Shown here: positions 1 to 5,333 of the stretch, piece after piece | How the letters are laid out: each line of letters starts with the position of its first letter | Numbering within the stretch: the stretch's first letter is position 1 | From: Spirochaetales bacterium | GTDB taxonomy: Bacteria > Spirochaetota > Spirochaetia > B11-G9 | DNA length: 10,591 bases | Assembly (NCBI GenBank): GCA_027077185.1 | Contig: JALTGJ010000217.1 | Span: 1-10,591, forward strand | Direction: 5' to 3' | Translations under genes and position numbers: made by a program | The notes under the pieces: generated by a model | What the model saw: only the letters and a program-made list of their open reading frames with translations | Databases searched by the model: none | What the model was told of the DNA's origin: nothing

Positions 1-185
1 ATTTCCTTGTTTAGGTTATATTTTTCTTTGTCAATAATTATTTGAAGATTTTTAAGGGATGAACCGTCTGAAATTTCAAAAAAACATAAGTTTTTAGAGT
101 CTCTTTTGGTTCGTATCCAGCCCTCTACTGTAATTTCCTGATTATCTGCCCTTGTTTTAAGTATGTCTTTTATTCGATTTTTCAT
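1..185 (-). CDS. asnS: Asparaginyl-tRNA synthetase, N-terminal fragment (runs off the window)
   Basis: Reading leftwards from ATG at 185-183 gives 61 residues with no stop before the window edge, so the C-terminal part lies outside. The fragment shows the N-terminal OB-fold anticodon-binding domain of class IIb aminoacyl-tRNA synthetases: VEGWIRTKRDSKN (about residues 20-32), then an EISDGSSLKNLQIIID strand-turn-strand (38-52). The wording of the WIRTKRDSK and SDGSSLKNLQ segments fits AsnRS better than AspRS or LysRS, by family knowledge. The full enzyme charges tRNA-Asn with asparagine in the cytoplasm. The next possible ATG upstream (190-188) is out of frame and hits TGA at once, so 185 is the start. 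No Shine-Dalgarno sequence precedes it; a promoter-like sequence lies only 8 bp upstream. The catalytic domain is not visible, so the AsnRS name rests on the OB fold alone. Confidence 0.8.
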   Translation of the reverse strand, partial: MKNRIKDILKTRADNQEITVEGWIRTKRDSKNLCFFEISDGSSLKNLQIIIDKEKYNLNKE

Positions 186-193
186 ACCATAGA

Positions 194-220
194 ATTATCA
201 TAGATTGGAGCCTTAGTCAA
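194..220 (-). promoter_or_regulatory. Candidate sigma-70 promoter of asnS, very close to the start codon
   Basis: On the minus strand a TTGACT -35 (plus positions 215-220) and a GATAAT -10 (194-199) are 15 bp apart. The -10 ends 8 bp before the asnS ATG, so transcription would begin almost at the start codon. The short spacer is a weakness; a 17-bp alternative has a much poorer -10. Confidence 0.4.
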
Positions 221-345
221 ATTAAATTCCTACCAATAATTTTTTCTCATTTACTTTGCAAATTGACCTAAGATTCCCAGCTGTAGAATGATGGATAGAC
301 AGTAAAGTAAATTTGTACTATACTGTAACTAACTTACGCACTCAT

Positions 346-391
346 GCTCAAAAGTGGACGAACCCGTAGGCGTCTGATATAATCGTTGAGC
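346..391. repeat. Nested inverted repeat of unknown role
   Basis: GCTCAA (346-351) is complementary to TTGAGC (386-391). Inside, GGACG (356-360) pairs with CGTCT (371-375), and CC/GG (363-364 with 369-370) can close a CGTA loop. It is followed by A7 rather than T7, so it is not a plus-strand terminator. The right end, GTTGAGC (385-391), fits the integron attC core GTTRRRY. The left end, GCTCAAA, misses the matching RYYYAAC by one base, and the 46-bp length is short for attC. Confidence 0.4.
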
Positions 392-556
392 AAAAAAAGT
401 AATTCCTATTACTATTCTTTATGACCTGAGTGCTCTGAAATAACAAGATATTTGGTTTCTGATGAACATTCAGGAAAAATCATCTCTAATCAAATGTTAA
501 TGCACTTGCTTGCCTTTTTCCCCTTTTTATAAGTAGCCGCATGTTATTTATTTAAT

Positions 557-580
557 TGCACAAATAAAATGCTTTGTGTA
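557..580. repeat. Short inverted repeat in the gap
   Basis: CACAAA (559-564) and TTTGTG (573-578) are perfect complements around an 8-nt loop. A G-T pair and a T-A pair extend the stem to 8 bp. It could be an operator or hairpin; no T-run follows. Confidence 0.3.
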
Positions 581-710
581 CAAATGAATTTAGGCAAACC
601 TGATAAATCTATGTCAATTGGAAAGCTTTTTAACTGTTGCTACGATTTAACTATTTCTCTTCTGTCTTGTTATTGTTTTCTATAGTAAAAAATTTTAAAG
701 GGATATTTAA

Positions 711-1577
711 TTGAAAAAAACCAAAAAAAGCAATAAACCTGTAGCAACAGCGTTACTTCTCGCAGCAGGAACAGGCAGTCGTCTGTACCCCTTAACCAGA
801 GATGTACCAAAGTGTCTTACGATTGTAAATGGAAAATCGATTCTTGATCGAATGGTATCTAGTTTGAATAGGAAAGGTTTTAAAAGGCTTGTTATTGTCA
901 CAGGTCATCTGGAACACTGCATAAGGGACTATCTTGGGGATCATATCGGAGAATTAAAAATAGAGTATATTTTTAGTCCGTTATATAAGACAACAAATAA
1001 TATCTATTCTCTCTGGATGGCCAGAAAGATTATAAACGAATCATTCCTGCTGCTTGAGAGTGATCTTGTTTTTGACGAAACACTACTTGATAATATGCTT
1101 TATCCTGATAGTATTGCACTGGCTAAGATGCAGCCCTGGATGAACGGAACCTGTGTTACAATTGATCAATCCTATAATGTCAATGCTTTCGTTTCAGAAG
1201 ATTCTGATGTTTCTATTGAAGATAAATTTAAGACTGTAAACATTTATAGTCTCTCTTTAAAATCCTGGAAAAAGATCATAAAAAAACTGAACATACAGAT
1301 AGCTGCGGGGAATGTGAATAGTTATTACGAAACAATATTTGCTGATATGGTTTCAGATGACAGCCTGAGTTTTCAATCTGTCTCTTTTGATAGTAGACCA
1401 TGGTATGAAATTGATACTCTGGAAGATCTTGCAGAAGCAGAGAAAGTTTTTTCTTCTCCAAAAATAAAGACTGAACCTCGAGTCTCTCTTTCTAATGAAA
1501 GTTCTTTCTCTAATAAATTGTTCGGCTCAATTTCAACTCTTTCAGAACCAATGGGGGCTCTTAGTGCAGCAAAGTGA
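711..1577 (+). CDS. Sugar-phosphate-type nucleotidyltransferase, probable CTP-dependent (LicC/PntC-like) cytidylyltransferase
   Basis: The protein has 288 residues and starts at TTG 711, with AAAGGGA at 697-703 as ribosome binding site. The nucleotidyltransferase fold is clear: NTP-binding loop LAAGTGSRLYPLT (17-29) with PK at 33-34, NNIYSLW (96-102), a metal-binding ESD (116-118) and the C-terminal WYEIDTLEDLAEAE (231-244) carrying the second metal aspartate. These match the LicC-like and PntC-like family, which activates small phosphorylated alcohols or phosphonates as CDP derivatives. The fold ends near residue 247. The remaining 41 residues are a Ser/Asn/Glu-rich tail without motifs. The gene overlaps the next one by 14 nt and begins a three-gene operon ending in a CDP-alcohol phosphatidyltransferase, so its product is probably a CDP-activated head group. 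The substrate cannot be told from sequence; phosphocholine, phosphoethanolamine, inositol phosphate and aminoethylphosphonate are all possible. Confidence 0.85.
   Translation: MKKTKKSNKPVATALLLAAGTGSRLYPLTRDVPKCLTIVNGKSILDRMVSSLNRKGFKRLVIVTGHLEHCIRDYLGDHIGELKIEYIFSPLYKTTNNIYSLWMARKIINESFLLLESDLVFDETLLDNMLYPDSIALAKMQPWMNGTCVTIDQSYNVNAFVSEDSDVSIEDKFKTVNIYSLSLKSWKKIIKKLNIQIAAGNVNSYYETIFADMVSDDSLSFQSVSFDSRPWYEIDTLEDLAEAEKVFSSPKIKTEPRVSLSNESSFSNKLFGSISTLSEPMGALSAAK
1552..1557 (+). promoter_or_regulatory. Probable Shine-Dalgarno (TGGGGG) that sets the aminotransferase start
   Basis: TGGGGG lies 6 nt before a GTG at 1564 and can pair with the CCUCC anti-SD, using one G-U pair. The alternative ATG at 1495 has only pyrimidine-rich sequence in front. 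The same G5 run is a place where a frameshift could join the two reading frames. Confidence 0.5.
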
Positions 1578-2682
1578 ATATGAATTACTCAGTGAAAAAT
1601 TTGACTTTATCTCTTCACAGCACGGTGGATATTACAGGCACAATTTTATTGACCACGCCTATCTCTACAATCTTTACTTCCCTCCGGAAGAAGTTTTTAC
1701 AAAGTTTAAGGATAGAATTCATGATCTGGTTCTGAACTATCCTGTAGCGCAAAAAGATCTTGCCAGTCTGATTGGTAAGATAATAAATCAACCACCGGAA
1801 CGAATTGTTGTAGGAAACGGAGCAGCGGAACTCATCAAGATAGTATCCGGCCATATTGCGGGAAAATTAATTGTTCCTGTCCCTTCATTTAATGAATATG
1901 TAAATGCCGCACCTTCCGGTAAAGTTGTAGAATTCCCTCTTGAATTTCCCTCTTTTCAGTTGGATGTGGATAAATTTGCAGAAGAAGCTATAAATGTAAA
2001 TGCCGATGTAGCAGTAGTCATAACACCGAATAATCCAACATCAATGTTAGTACCGAAGTCTGATCTTGTAAGGCTTGCAAAAAAGCTTGAACCAAGTGGC
2101 TGTATGCTGATTATAGATGAATCATTTTTGGATTTTTCAGAAAATTCAGAACATATAAGTCTTGAAAAGGATATTGCAGACTATCCGAATATGGCTATTT
2201 TAAAAAGCATGAGTAAGGCTTATGGAATCTGTGGATTAAGGATTGGGTACATGCTTACTGCAAATAATAATTTTGCTGAAGCTGTCAGAGAAGGGATCTC
2301 TATCTGGAATGTAAATGGATTCGCTGAAGAATTTTTACGCATGTTACCGGAATACAAAGTTAAGTTTGCAGATAGTTGTAAACAAGTCCGGTCAGATAGA
2401 GATGGTATGTATTTAAAAATAAAATTGATAAGCGGCATGATTGTTTATAAACCGGACGCTAATTATATTTTCTGCAGATTACCGGATCATGTTAGAAGTG
2501 CGCCGGAAATAGCCCGGGATTTATTTATAAGACACAATATATACGTAAAAGATTGTGTCGGTAAAACTCAGCCGGATTCTGACCGATATCTGAGAATAGC
2601 CTGTCGAACAGAAAAAGAAAATAACCAGCTTATAGATGCACTAATTGATGTTATGAATAAAAAAGAGGAGATTCAGAATTAG
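1564..2682 (+). CDS. Fold-type I PLP-dependent aminotransferase or decarboxylase, HisC/CobD-like
   Basis: From GTG 1564 the protein has 372 residues; an in-frame ATG at 1495 would add 23 residues that look like out-of-frame reading of the upstream gene. Numbered from 1564, the motifs in order are NGAAELIK (85-92), TPNNPT (154-159), DESFLDF with the PLP-nitrogen aspartate (185-191), SMSKAYGICGLRIGY with the Schiff-base lysine at 218, and YLRIACR (342-348) with the substrate carboxylate arginine at about 344. This is the class I/II histidinol-phosphate aminotransferase and threonine-phosphate decarboxylase group. A biosynthetic HisC is unlikely here because no his genes are nearby and the gene sits between a cytidylyltransferase and a CDP-alcohol phosphatidyltransferase. 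In other bacteria I recall the same two domains as one polypeptide; here they are in different frames with a 14-nt overlap. Inference: it makes the amino group of a lipid head group, by transamination or decarboxylation. Confidence 0.85.
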   Translation: MQQSEYELLSEKFDFISSQHGGYYRHNFIDHAYLYNLYFPPEEVFTKFKDRIHDLVLNYPVAQKDLASLIGKIINQPPERIVVGNGAAELIKIVSGHIAGKLIVPVPSFNEYVNAAPSGKVVEFPLEFPSFQLDVDKFAEEAINVNADVAVVITPNNPTSMLVPKSDLVRLAKKLEPSGCMLIIDESFLDFSENSEHISLEKDIADYPNMAILKSMSKAYGICGLRIGYMLTANNNFAEAVREGISIWNVNGFAEEFLRMLPEYKVKFADSCKQVRSDRDGMYLKIKLISGMIVYKPDANYIFCRLPDHVRSAPEIARDLFIRHNIYVKDCVGKTQPDSDRYLRIACRTEKENNQLIDALIDVMNKKEEIQN

Positions 2683-3329
2683 TGGATAAACATAAACTAC
2701 AAGAAAAACAGGATCCCTCGATGCTCTACTTTGTAAAAGATCTTCCCAATCTCTGTTCTCTGGCGGGATTATTGAGCGCTTTGCTGGGTATTTATTTTGC
2801 TATCCTGGGAAACTTCGCTTTTGCTATGATTGGCATACTCTGGGCAATTCTATTTGACTGGGTCGATGGAATCATTGCCCGTAAAATGAAAAACCGTACG
2901 GATAATCACAAGGCATTTGGCCCGCAGCTCGATTCAATGATTGATATTGTCAGTTTCGGAATTTTTCCGGCCGTTTTTCTTCTTAGTTACGGGAATTTTA
3001 ATCCCTGGTTTTTACCAGGTGCATTTTTACTTATCGCAGCCAGCGCCATTCGGCTGAGTTATTTCAATGTCTTCGGGATGATAGATAGTCATACATACAA
3101 AGGTCTGGCTCTGGATAATAATATGATTTTACTTTCTTTTCTCTTTCTCTTTGAAAAGTTTTTCATAAGAAATGTTTTTTCAATTGTCCTTTATGTATTT
3201 TTAATGGTAATGATGGTACTAAATATAGCAACCATTAAAACGCCTAAATTTACAGGCCGGTGGTTTTATGTACTGATCGTGTACACAGTAGTTATGACGG
3301 TTCTCTATATTTTCTTGTCATTAAAGTAA
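2682..3329 (+). CDS. CDP-alcohol phosphatidyltransferase family membrane protein (PssA-like)
   Basis: The 215-residue protein starts at GTG 2682. AGAGGAG (2664-2670) precedes it, and it overlaps the upstream stop codon by one base (TAGTG), so the genes are translationally coupled. The catalytic motif of the family is present: D59, D62-G63, A66-R67, G80, D84 and D88. The gap between AR and G is 12 residues, longer than the usual 8-9. SFGIFPA (91-97) follows, as in PssA relatives. About six hydrophobic segments (near 21-42, 44-58, 92-128, 146-160, 164-184, 196-213) place it in the inner membrane. The family moves a phosphatidyl group from CDP-diacylglycerol to an alcohol, or a CDP-activated head group to diacylglycerol. 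With a cytidylyltransferase upstream, the second mode is the better guess. The acceptor is not known. Confidence 0.88.
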   Translation: MDKHKLQEKQDPSMLYFVKDLPNLCSLAGLLSALLGIYFAILGNFAFAMIGILWAILFDWVDGIIARKMKNRTDNHKAFGPQLDSMIDIVSFGIFPAVFLLSYGNFNPWFLPGAFLLIAASAIRLSYFNVFGMIDSHTYKGLALDNNMILLSFLFLFEKFFIRNVFSIVLYVFLMVMMVLNIATIKTPKFTGRWFYVLIVYTVVMTVLYIFLSLK

Positions 3330-3451
3330 ATTCACTCCTAATTGGAATTCCCCCGTTTCCCTCAGACAGCTGATAACCTCAAAGCAAGGAAAGGATTATT
3401 AATGTTAGCAATTGATAAAGAGTGTCTAAAACAAAAGAGGGTCATAATATC

Positions 3452-3470
3452 AGCCAAAGGTGAGATTTGA
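3452..3470. repeat. Displaced copy of the tRNA-Thr 3' end (candidate att site)
   Basis: The 19 bp AGCCAAAGGTGAGATTTGA match 4264-4282, the 3' end of tRNA-Thr read on the plus strand, at 18 of 19 positions. The copy covers the discriminator base, the acceptor 3' strand, the T-stem 3' strand and part of the T loop. No tRNA body accompanies it. The two copies are direct repeats 812 bp apart. Confidence 0.75.
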
Positions 3471-3495
3471 TTGATATTTTAGAAGTAAATTTGTG

Positions 3496-3541
3496 TTGTT
3501 TTACAAAATGTAAACAATATAATTGACATATAGTAAAACAA
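3496..3541. promoter_or_regulatory. Three TTGTTTTAC/GTAAAACAA half-sites around the toxin-antitoxin promoter
   Basis: TTGTTTTAC (3496-3504) is the exact reverse complement of GTAAAACAA (3533-3541). GTAAACAA (3510-3517) is a one-base-shorter copy in the latter's orientation. The last two flank the -35 box and the last lies in the spacer, so binding would block RNA polymerase. Phd-type antitoxins usually repress their own operon from such repeats. Assignment to this antitoxin is inference. Confidence 0.45.
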
Positions 3542-3551
3542 TTATTAATAT
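3523..3551 (+). promoter_or_regulatory. Sigma-70 promoter of the toxin-antitoxin operon
   Basis: A perfect TTGACA -35 (3523-3528) is followed after 17 bp by TAATAT (3546-3551). Transcription would start near 3558, just at the GGAGG ribosome binding site (3558-3562). A TATAAT at 3551-3556 has a 22-bp spacer and is less likely. Confidence 0.6.
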
Positions 3552-3567
3552 ATAATCGGAGGCTCTA

Positions 3568-3795
3568 ATGATTACAATAAGTGTACGCGAATTAAAATCT
3601 CACTGGTCCGATGTTGAAAACAAACTGGAGTATGGAGAAACATTTCAGGTTTTAAACAGAGGCAGACCTACTGCAAAAATACTGCCGGTTGAACCTAAAC
3701 AAATACTCAACTGGCCTGACCATTTAGCCACGGCTGTTCCAAATAAAGGGAAAAGTGCGGCTGAGACAGTAATAGAGGACAGGGGTGATCGTTGA
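3568..3795 (+). CDS. Type II antitoxin, Phd/YefM family
   Basis: The 75-residue protein starts at ATG 3568, five bases after a strong GGAGG. The N-terminal half, with ISVRELKSHWSDVENKL (about 4-20) and FQVLNRGRPTAKILPV (26-41), is the typical Phd/YefM DNA-binding fold: a helix that ends in a short strand, then NRGRP and a strand. The C-terminal half (about 42-75) is charged and probably folds on the toxin. The protein neutralises the toxin encoded directly downstream, whose TTG start overlaps this stop by 3 nt, and probably represses the operon through the repeats upstream. The pair lies inside the tRNA-Thr repeat-bounded segment, suggesting horizontal acquisition. The family call is firm; the regulatory role is family knowledge. 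Confidence 0.85.
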   Translation: MITISVRELKSHWSDVENKLEYGETFQVLNRGRPTAKILPVEPKQILNWPDHLATAVPNKGKSAAETVIEDRGDR

Positions 3796-4244
3796 AAATC
3801 TATCTGGACACCAGTGCTTTAATAAAGTTGTATATTATTGAAAACGGTTCAGTATTAATTAATGAAATTACTGCTAAAAATGCTGCTCCACTGCCAGTCT
3901 GGGCTCTTCATATAATCGAATTCCATAATGCACTTAAACTTAAGGTTTTTCGTGAAGAATTAATCGCAGAAGAAGCTGGATATTTATCTACTCTCTTTAA
4001 AGAAAGGAAGAAAGCCGGGATATATTACACACCGGAGTTAGACAGGGAGGATCATACTGATTTATGTCTTAAGTACACAGATTTTTCATCAAAATTTGGT
4101 TGTCGATCTTTAGATATAATGCATGTTGCAGCAGCATCATTATTTAAGGTAGATCAATTCATTACCTTTGATTCAAGACAAGCAGACCTGGCAAAAGAAG
4201 TCGGTCTTAATACTTATTTCATGGAACAGGATAACAAACTATAG
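3792..4244 (+). CDS. vapC: Type II toxin, PIN-domain ribonuclease (VapC family)
   Basis: The 150-residue protein starts at TTG 3792, inside the antitoxin stop region (TTGA overlap), with AGGGG at 3781-3785 as ribosome binding site. The four acidic residues of a PIN domain are present: D6 in YLDTSALIKLY (4-14), E43 in IIEFHNALKL (41-50), D108 in RSLDIMHVAAA (105-115) and D127 in ITFDSRQADLAKEVGL (124-139). VapC toxins are magnesium-dependent ribonucleases that cut specific RNAs, often tRNAs or rRNA, when the antitoxin is lost. Length is usual for the family and no key residue is missing, so the toxin should be active. The partner is Phd/YefM-type rather than AbrB- or ribbon-helix-helix-type, a common pairing. 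The gene converges on tRNA-Thr and ends 19 bp from it. The RNA target is unknown. Confidence 0.88.
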   Translation: MKIYLDTSALIKLYIIENGSVLINEITAKNAAPLPVWALHIIEFHNALKLKVFREELIAEEAGYLSTLFKERKKAGIYYTPELDREDHTDLCLKYTDFSSKFGCRSLDIMHVAAASLFKVDQFITFDSRQADLAKEVGLNTYFMEQDNKL

Positions 4245-4263
4245 AGTACTGTTCATAGAAATA

Positions 4264-4335
4264 AGCCAAAGGTGAGATTCGAACTCACGACCTACGCTTT
4301 ACGAGAGCGTTGCTCTACCCCTGAGCTACTTTGGC
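4264..4335 (-). tRNA. tRNA-Thr(CGT)
   Basis: On the minus strand a 72-nt cloverleaf folds: acceptor GCCAAAG/CTTTGGC with discriminator T, D arm GCTC/GAGC, anticodon stem ACGCT/AGCGT with loop CTCGTAA (anticodon CGT, reading ACG), variable AGGTC, and T arm GTGAG/CTCAC with loop TTCGAAT. CCA is not encoded. Its last 19 bases recur at 3452-3470 as a candidate att site. Confidence 0.95.
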
Positions 4336-4354
4336 TTTTAAAAATTGTTCCTAA

Positions 4355-4384
4355 TATTTATCATTTTTTATCAGATGTATTCAA
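4355..4384 (-). promoter_or_regulatory. Candidate sigma-70 promoter of tRNA-Thr
   Basis: On the minus strand TTGAAT (plus 4379-4384) and TAAATA (4355-4360) are 18 bp apart, placing the start of transcription about a dozen bases before the tRNA 5' end at 4335. Confidence 0.45.
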
Positions 4385-4414
4385 GCTTTGAAATAAATTA
4401 AATTAATCCCATAT

Positions 4415-4440
4415 TAAGAATTACCAATCCTGACCGATAT
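4415..4440 (+). promoter_or_regulatory. Candidate FliA (sigma-28) promoter of the flagellar rod operon
   Basis: TAAGAATT (4415-4422), 10 bp of spacer and ACCGATAT (4433-4440) resemble the flagellar consensus TAAAGTTT-N11-GCCGATAA. The CCGATA core is intact, the -35 is only partly matched and the spacer is one base short. It ends 28 bp before flgF. Confidence 0.4.
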
Positions 4441-4468
4441 TTAAAAAGATATGCTTCAGGAGGATTGA

Positions 4469-5317
4469 ATGATTAGGGGATTATATACCGGTGCCAGTGG
4501 AATGATAGCTCAGATGCACCGTATGGATGCATTATCCAATAATTTAGCAAATGTTGATGTAACCGGTTATAAAAAGGATACTTCTATAAGTAAGGCTTTT
4601 CCTGAAATGTTAATACGGAGAATGGATGATGATGGAGTTTATAAGCTTCCATTTGGAAGTATAGATACAGCTCCTGTTGTTGGTACCCTTGGAACAGGTG
4701 TTGAATACAATGAATCATATACAATTTTCAGCCAGGGTGCCCTAAAACAGACTGAAAATCCCTTTGACATGGCACTGGACGGCAAGGGTTTTTTCTCTGT
4801 ATCTGTTGATGGAAATGAGCGATATACACGAAATGGTACTTTTTTATTAAATGATGAAGGTACTCTTGTAACAAAAGACGGCCATCCTGTACTGGGTCAG
4901 CATGGGGAAATCCATATAAAAAAGAATAATTTTGTTGTCGATGAAAAAGGGAATGTCTATCAGAATGCAGATTTTGCAACAGACCCAAAGAGGCTTGTCT
5001 CCATGCAGGAGAATGAGTGGAAGAATATGGAACTGGTGGATACTCTGAAAATATCAGATTTCGAAAATACACGGTATTTAAAGAAGGAAGGTAACAGTTT
5101 CTGGAAAAGCACCTATGAATCCGGAGATGCTAAAACAAAGAAATTGGGGACTGATACAAAGATTATTCAGGGTTTTCTGGAAGGCAGTAATGTTAATCCT
5201 GTTACAGAAATGGTTAAAATGATAGAGATAAACAGAGCATATGAAGCAAATCAGAAAGTTATTCAGAGCCAGGATTCTTTAACCGGTCGTCTGTTTAACG
5301 ATATTTTAAGAGCTTAA
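4469..5317 (+). CDS. flgF: Flagellar basal-body rod protein FlgF
   Basis: The 282-residue protein starts at ATG 4469, five bases after AGGAGG (4458-4463). It has the rod/hook family layout: the N-terminal motif ASGMIAQMHRMDALSNNLAN (about 9-28) and VDVTGYKKD (29-37); a middle domain with FSQGALKQTENPFDMALDGKGFF-type sequence (FlgE/F/G-like fold); and the C-terminal helix VNPVTEMVKMIEINRAYEANQ (near 242-262). Axial proteins of this family are exported by the flagellar type III system and stack as the rod between MS ring and hook; both end helices form the coiled coils. It is assigned FlgF because a clear FlgG follows 16 bp downstream, the order seen in many spirochaetes, where the first gene is also sometimes labelled flgG. 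In spirochaetes the filament turns in the periplasm. Confidence 0.88.
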   Translation: MIRGLYTGASGMIAQMHRMDALSNNLANVDVTGYKKDTSISKAFPEMLIRRMDDDGVYKLPFGSIDTAPVVGTLGTGVEYNESYTIFSQGALKQTENPFDMALDGKGFFSVSVDGNERYTRNGTFLLNDEGTLVTKDGHPVLGQHGEIHIKKNNFVVDEKGNVYQNADFATDPKRLVSMQENEWKNMELVDTLKISDFENTRYLKKEGNSFWKSTYESGDAKTKKLGTDTKIIQGFLEGSNVNPVTEMVKMIEINRAYEANQKVIQSQDSLTGRLFNDILRA

Positions 5318-5333
5318 AAGAGGTTACACAATT

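Larger units (their letters stand above)
186..710. other. 525-bp gap between asnS and the lipid operon: repeats, no gene
   Basis: No convincing coding frame is seen on either strand. The gap holds the asnS promoter candidate, a TAGACA-18-TATACT promoter-like pair on the plus strand (295-324) that is far from any gene, two inverted repeats (346-391 and 557-580) and, just before the next gene, a TATAGT box (681-686) without a clear -35. The plus-strand promoter-like pair followed by a structured segment could mark a small RNA, but nothing recognisable was found. Confidence 0.5.
3452..4263. mobile_element. Candidate mini-island: toxin-antitoxin pair between tRNA-Thr 3'-end repeats
   Basis: The segment runs from the displaced tRNA 3'-end copy to the true 3' end of tRNA-Thr(CGT). 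It lies on the 3' side of the tRNA, where tyrosine-recombinase elements insert. Its only genes are an antitoxin and a toxin with their own promoter; there is no integrase, so it would be a remnant or an element mobilised in trans. The extent is inferred from the repeats alone. Confidence 0.5.

Noticed and set aside
1495..1563. ATG 1495 as start of the PLP enzyme
   Set aside because: It would add 23 residues read out of frame from the upstream gene's tail, has no ribosome binding site, and overlaps that gene by 83 nt. GTG 1564 with TGGGGG is better.
711..3329. Firm assignment of the operon to phosphonolipid synthesis
   Set aside because: No PEP mutase or phosphonopyruvate decarboxylase is in the window, so the head group cannot be fixed; kept as one hypothesis.
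3330..3451. A terminator or small gene after the phosphatidyltransferase
   Set aside because: No stable stem followed by T residues and no frame with a ribosome binding site was found.
4728..5072. A 114-codon minus-strand open frame inside flgF
   Set aside because: It is a shadow of the flgF coding frame, with no recognisable domain.
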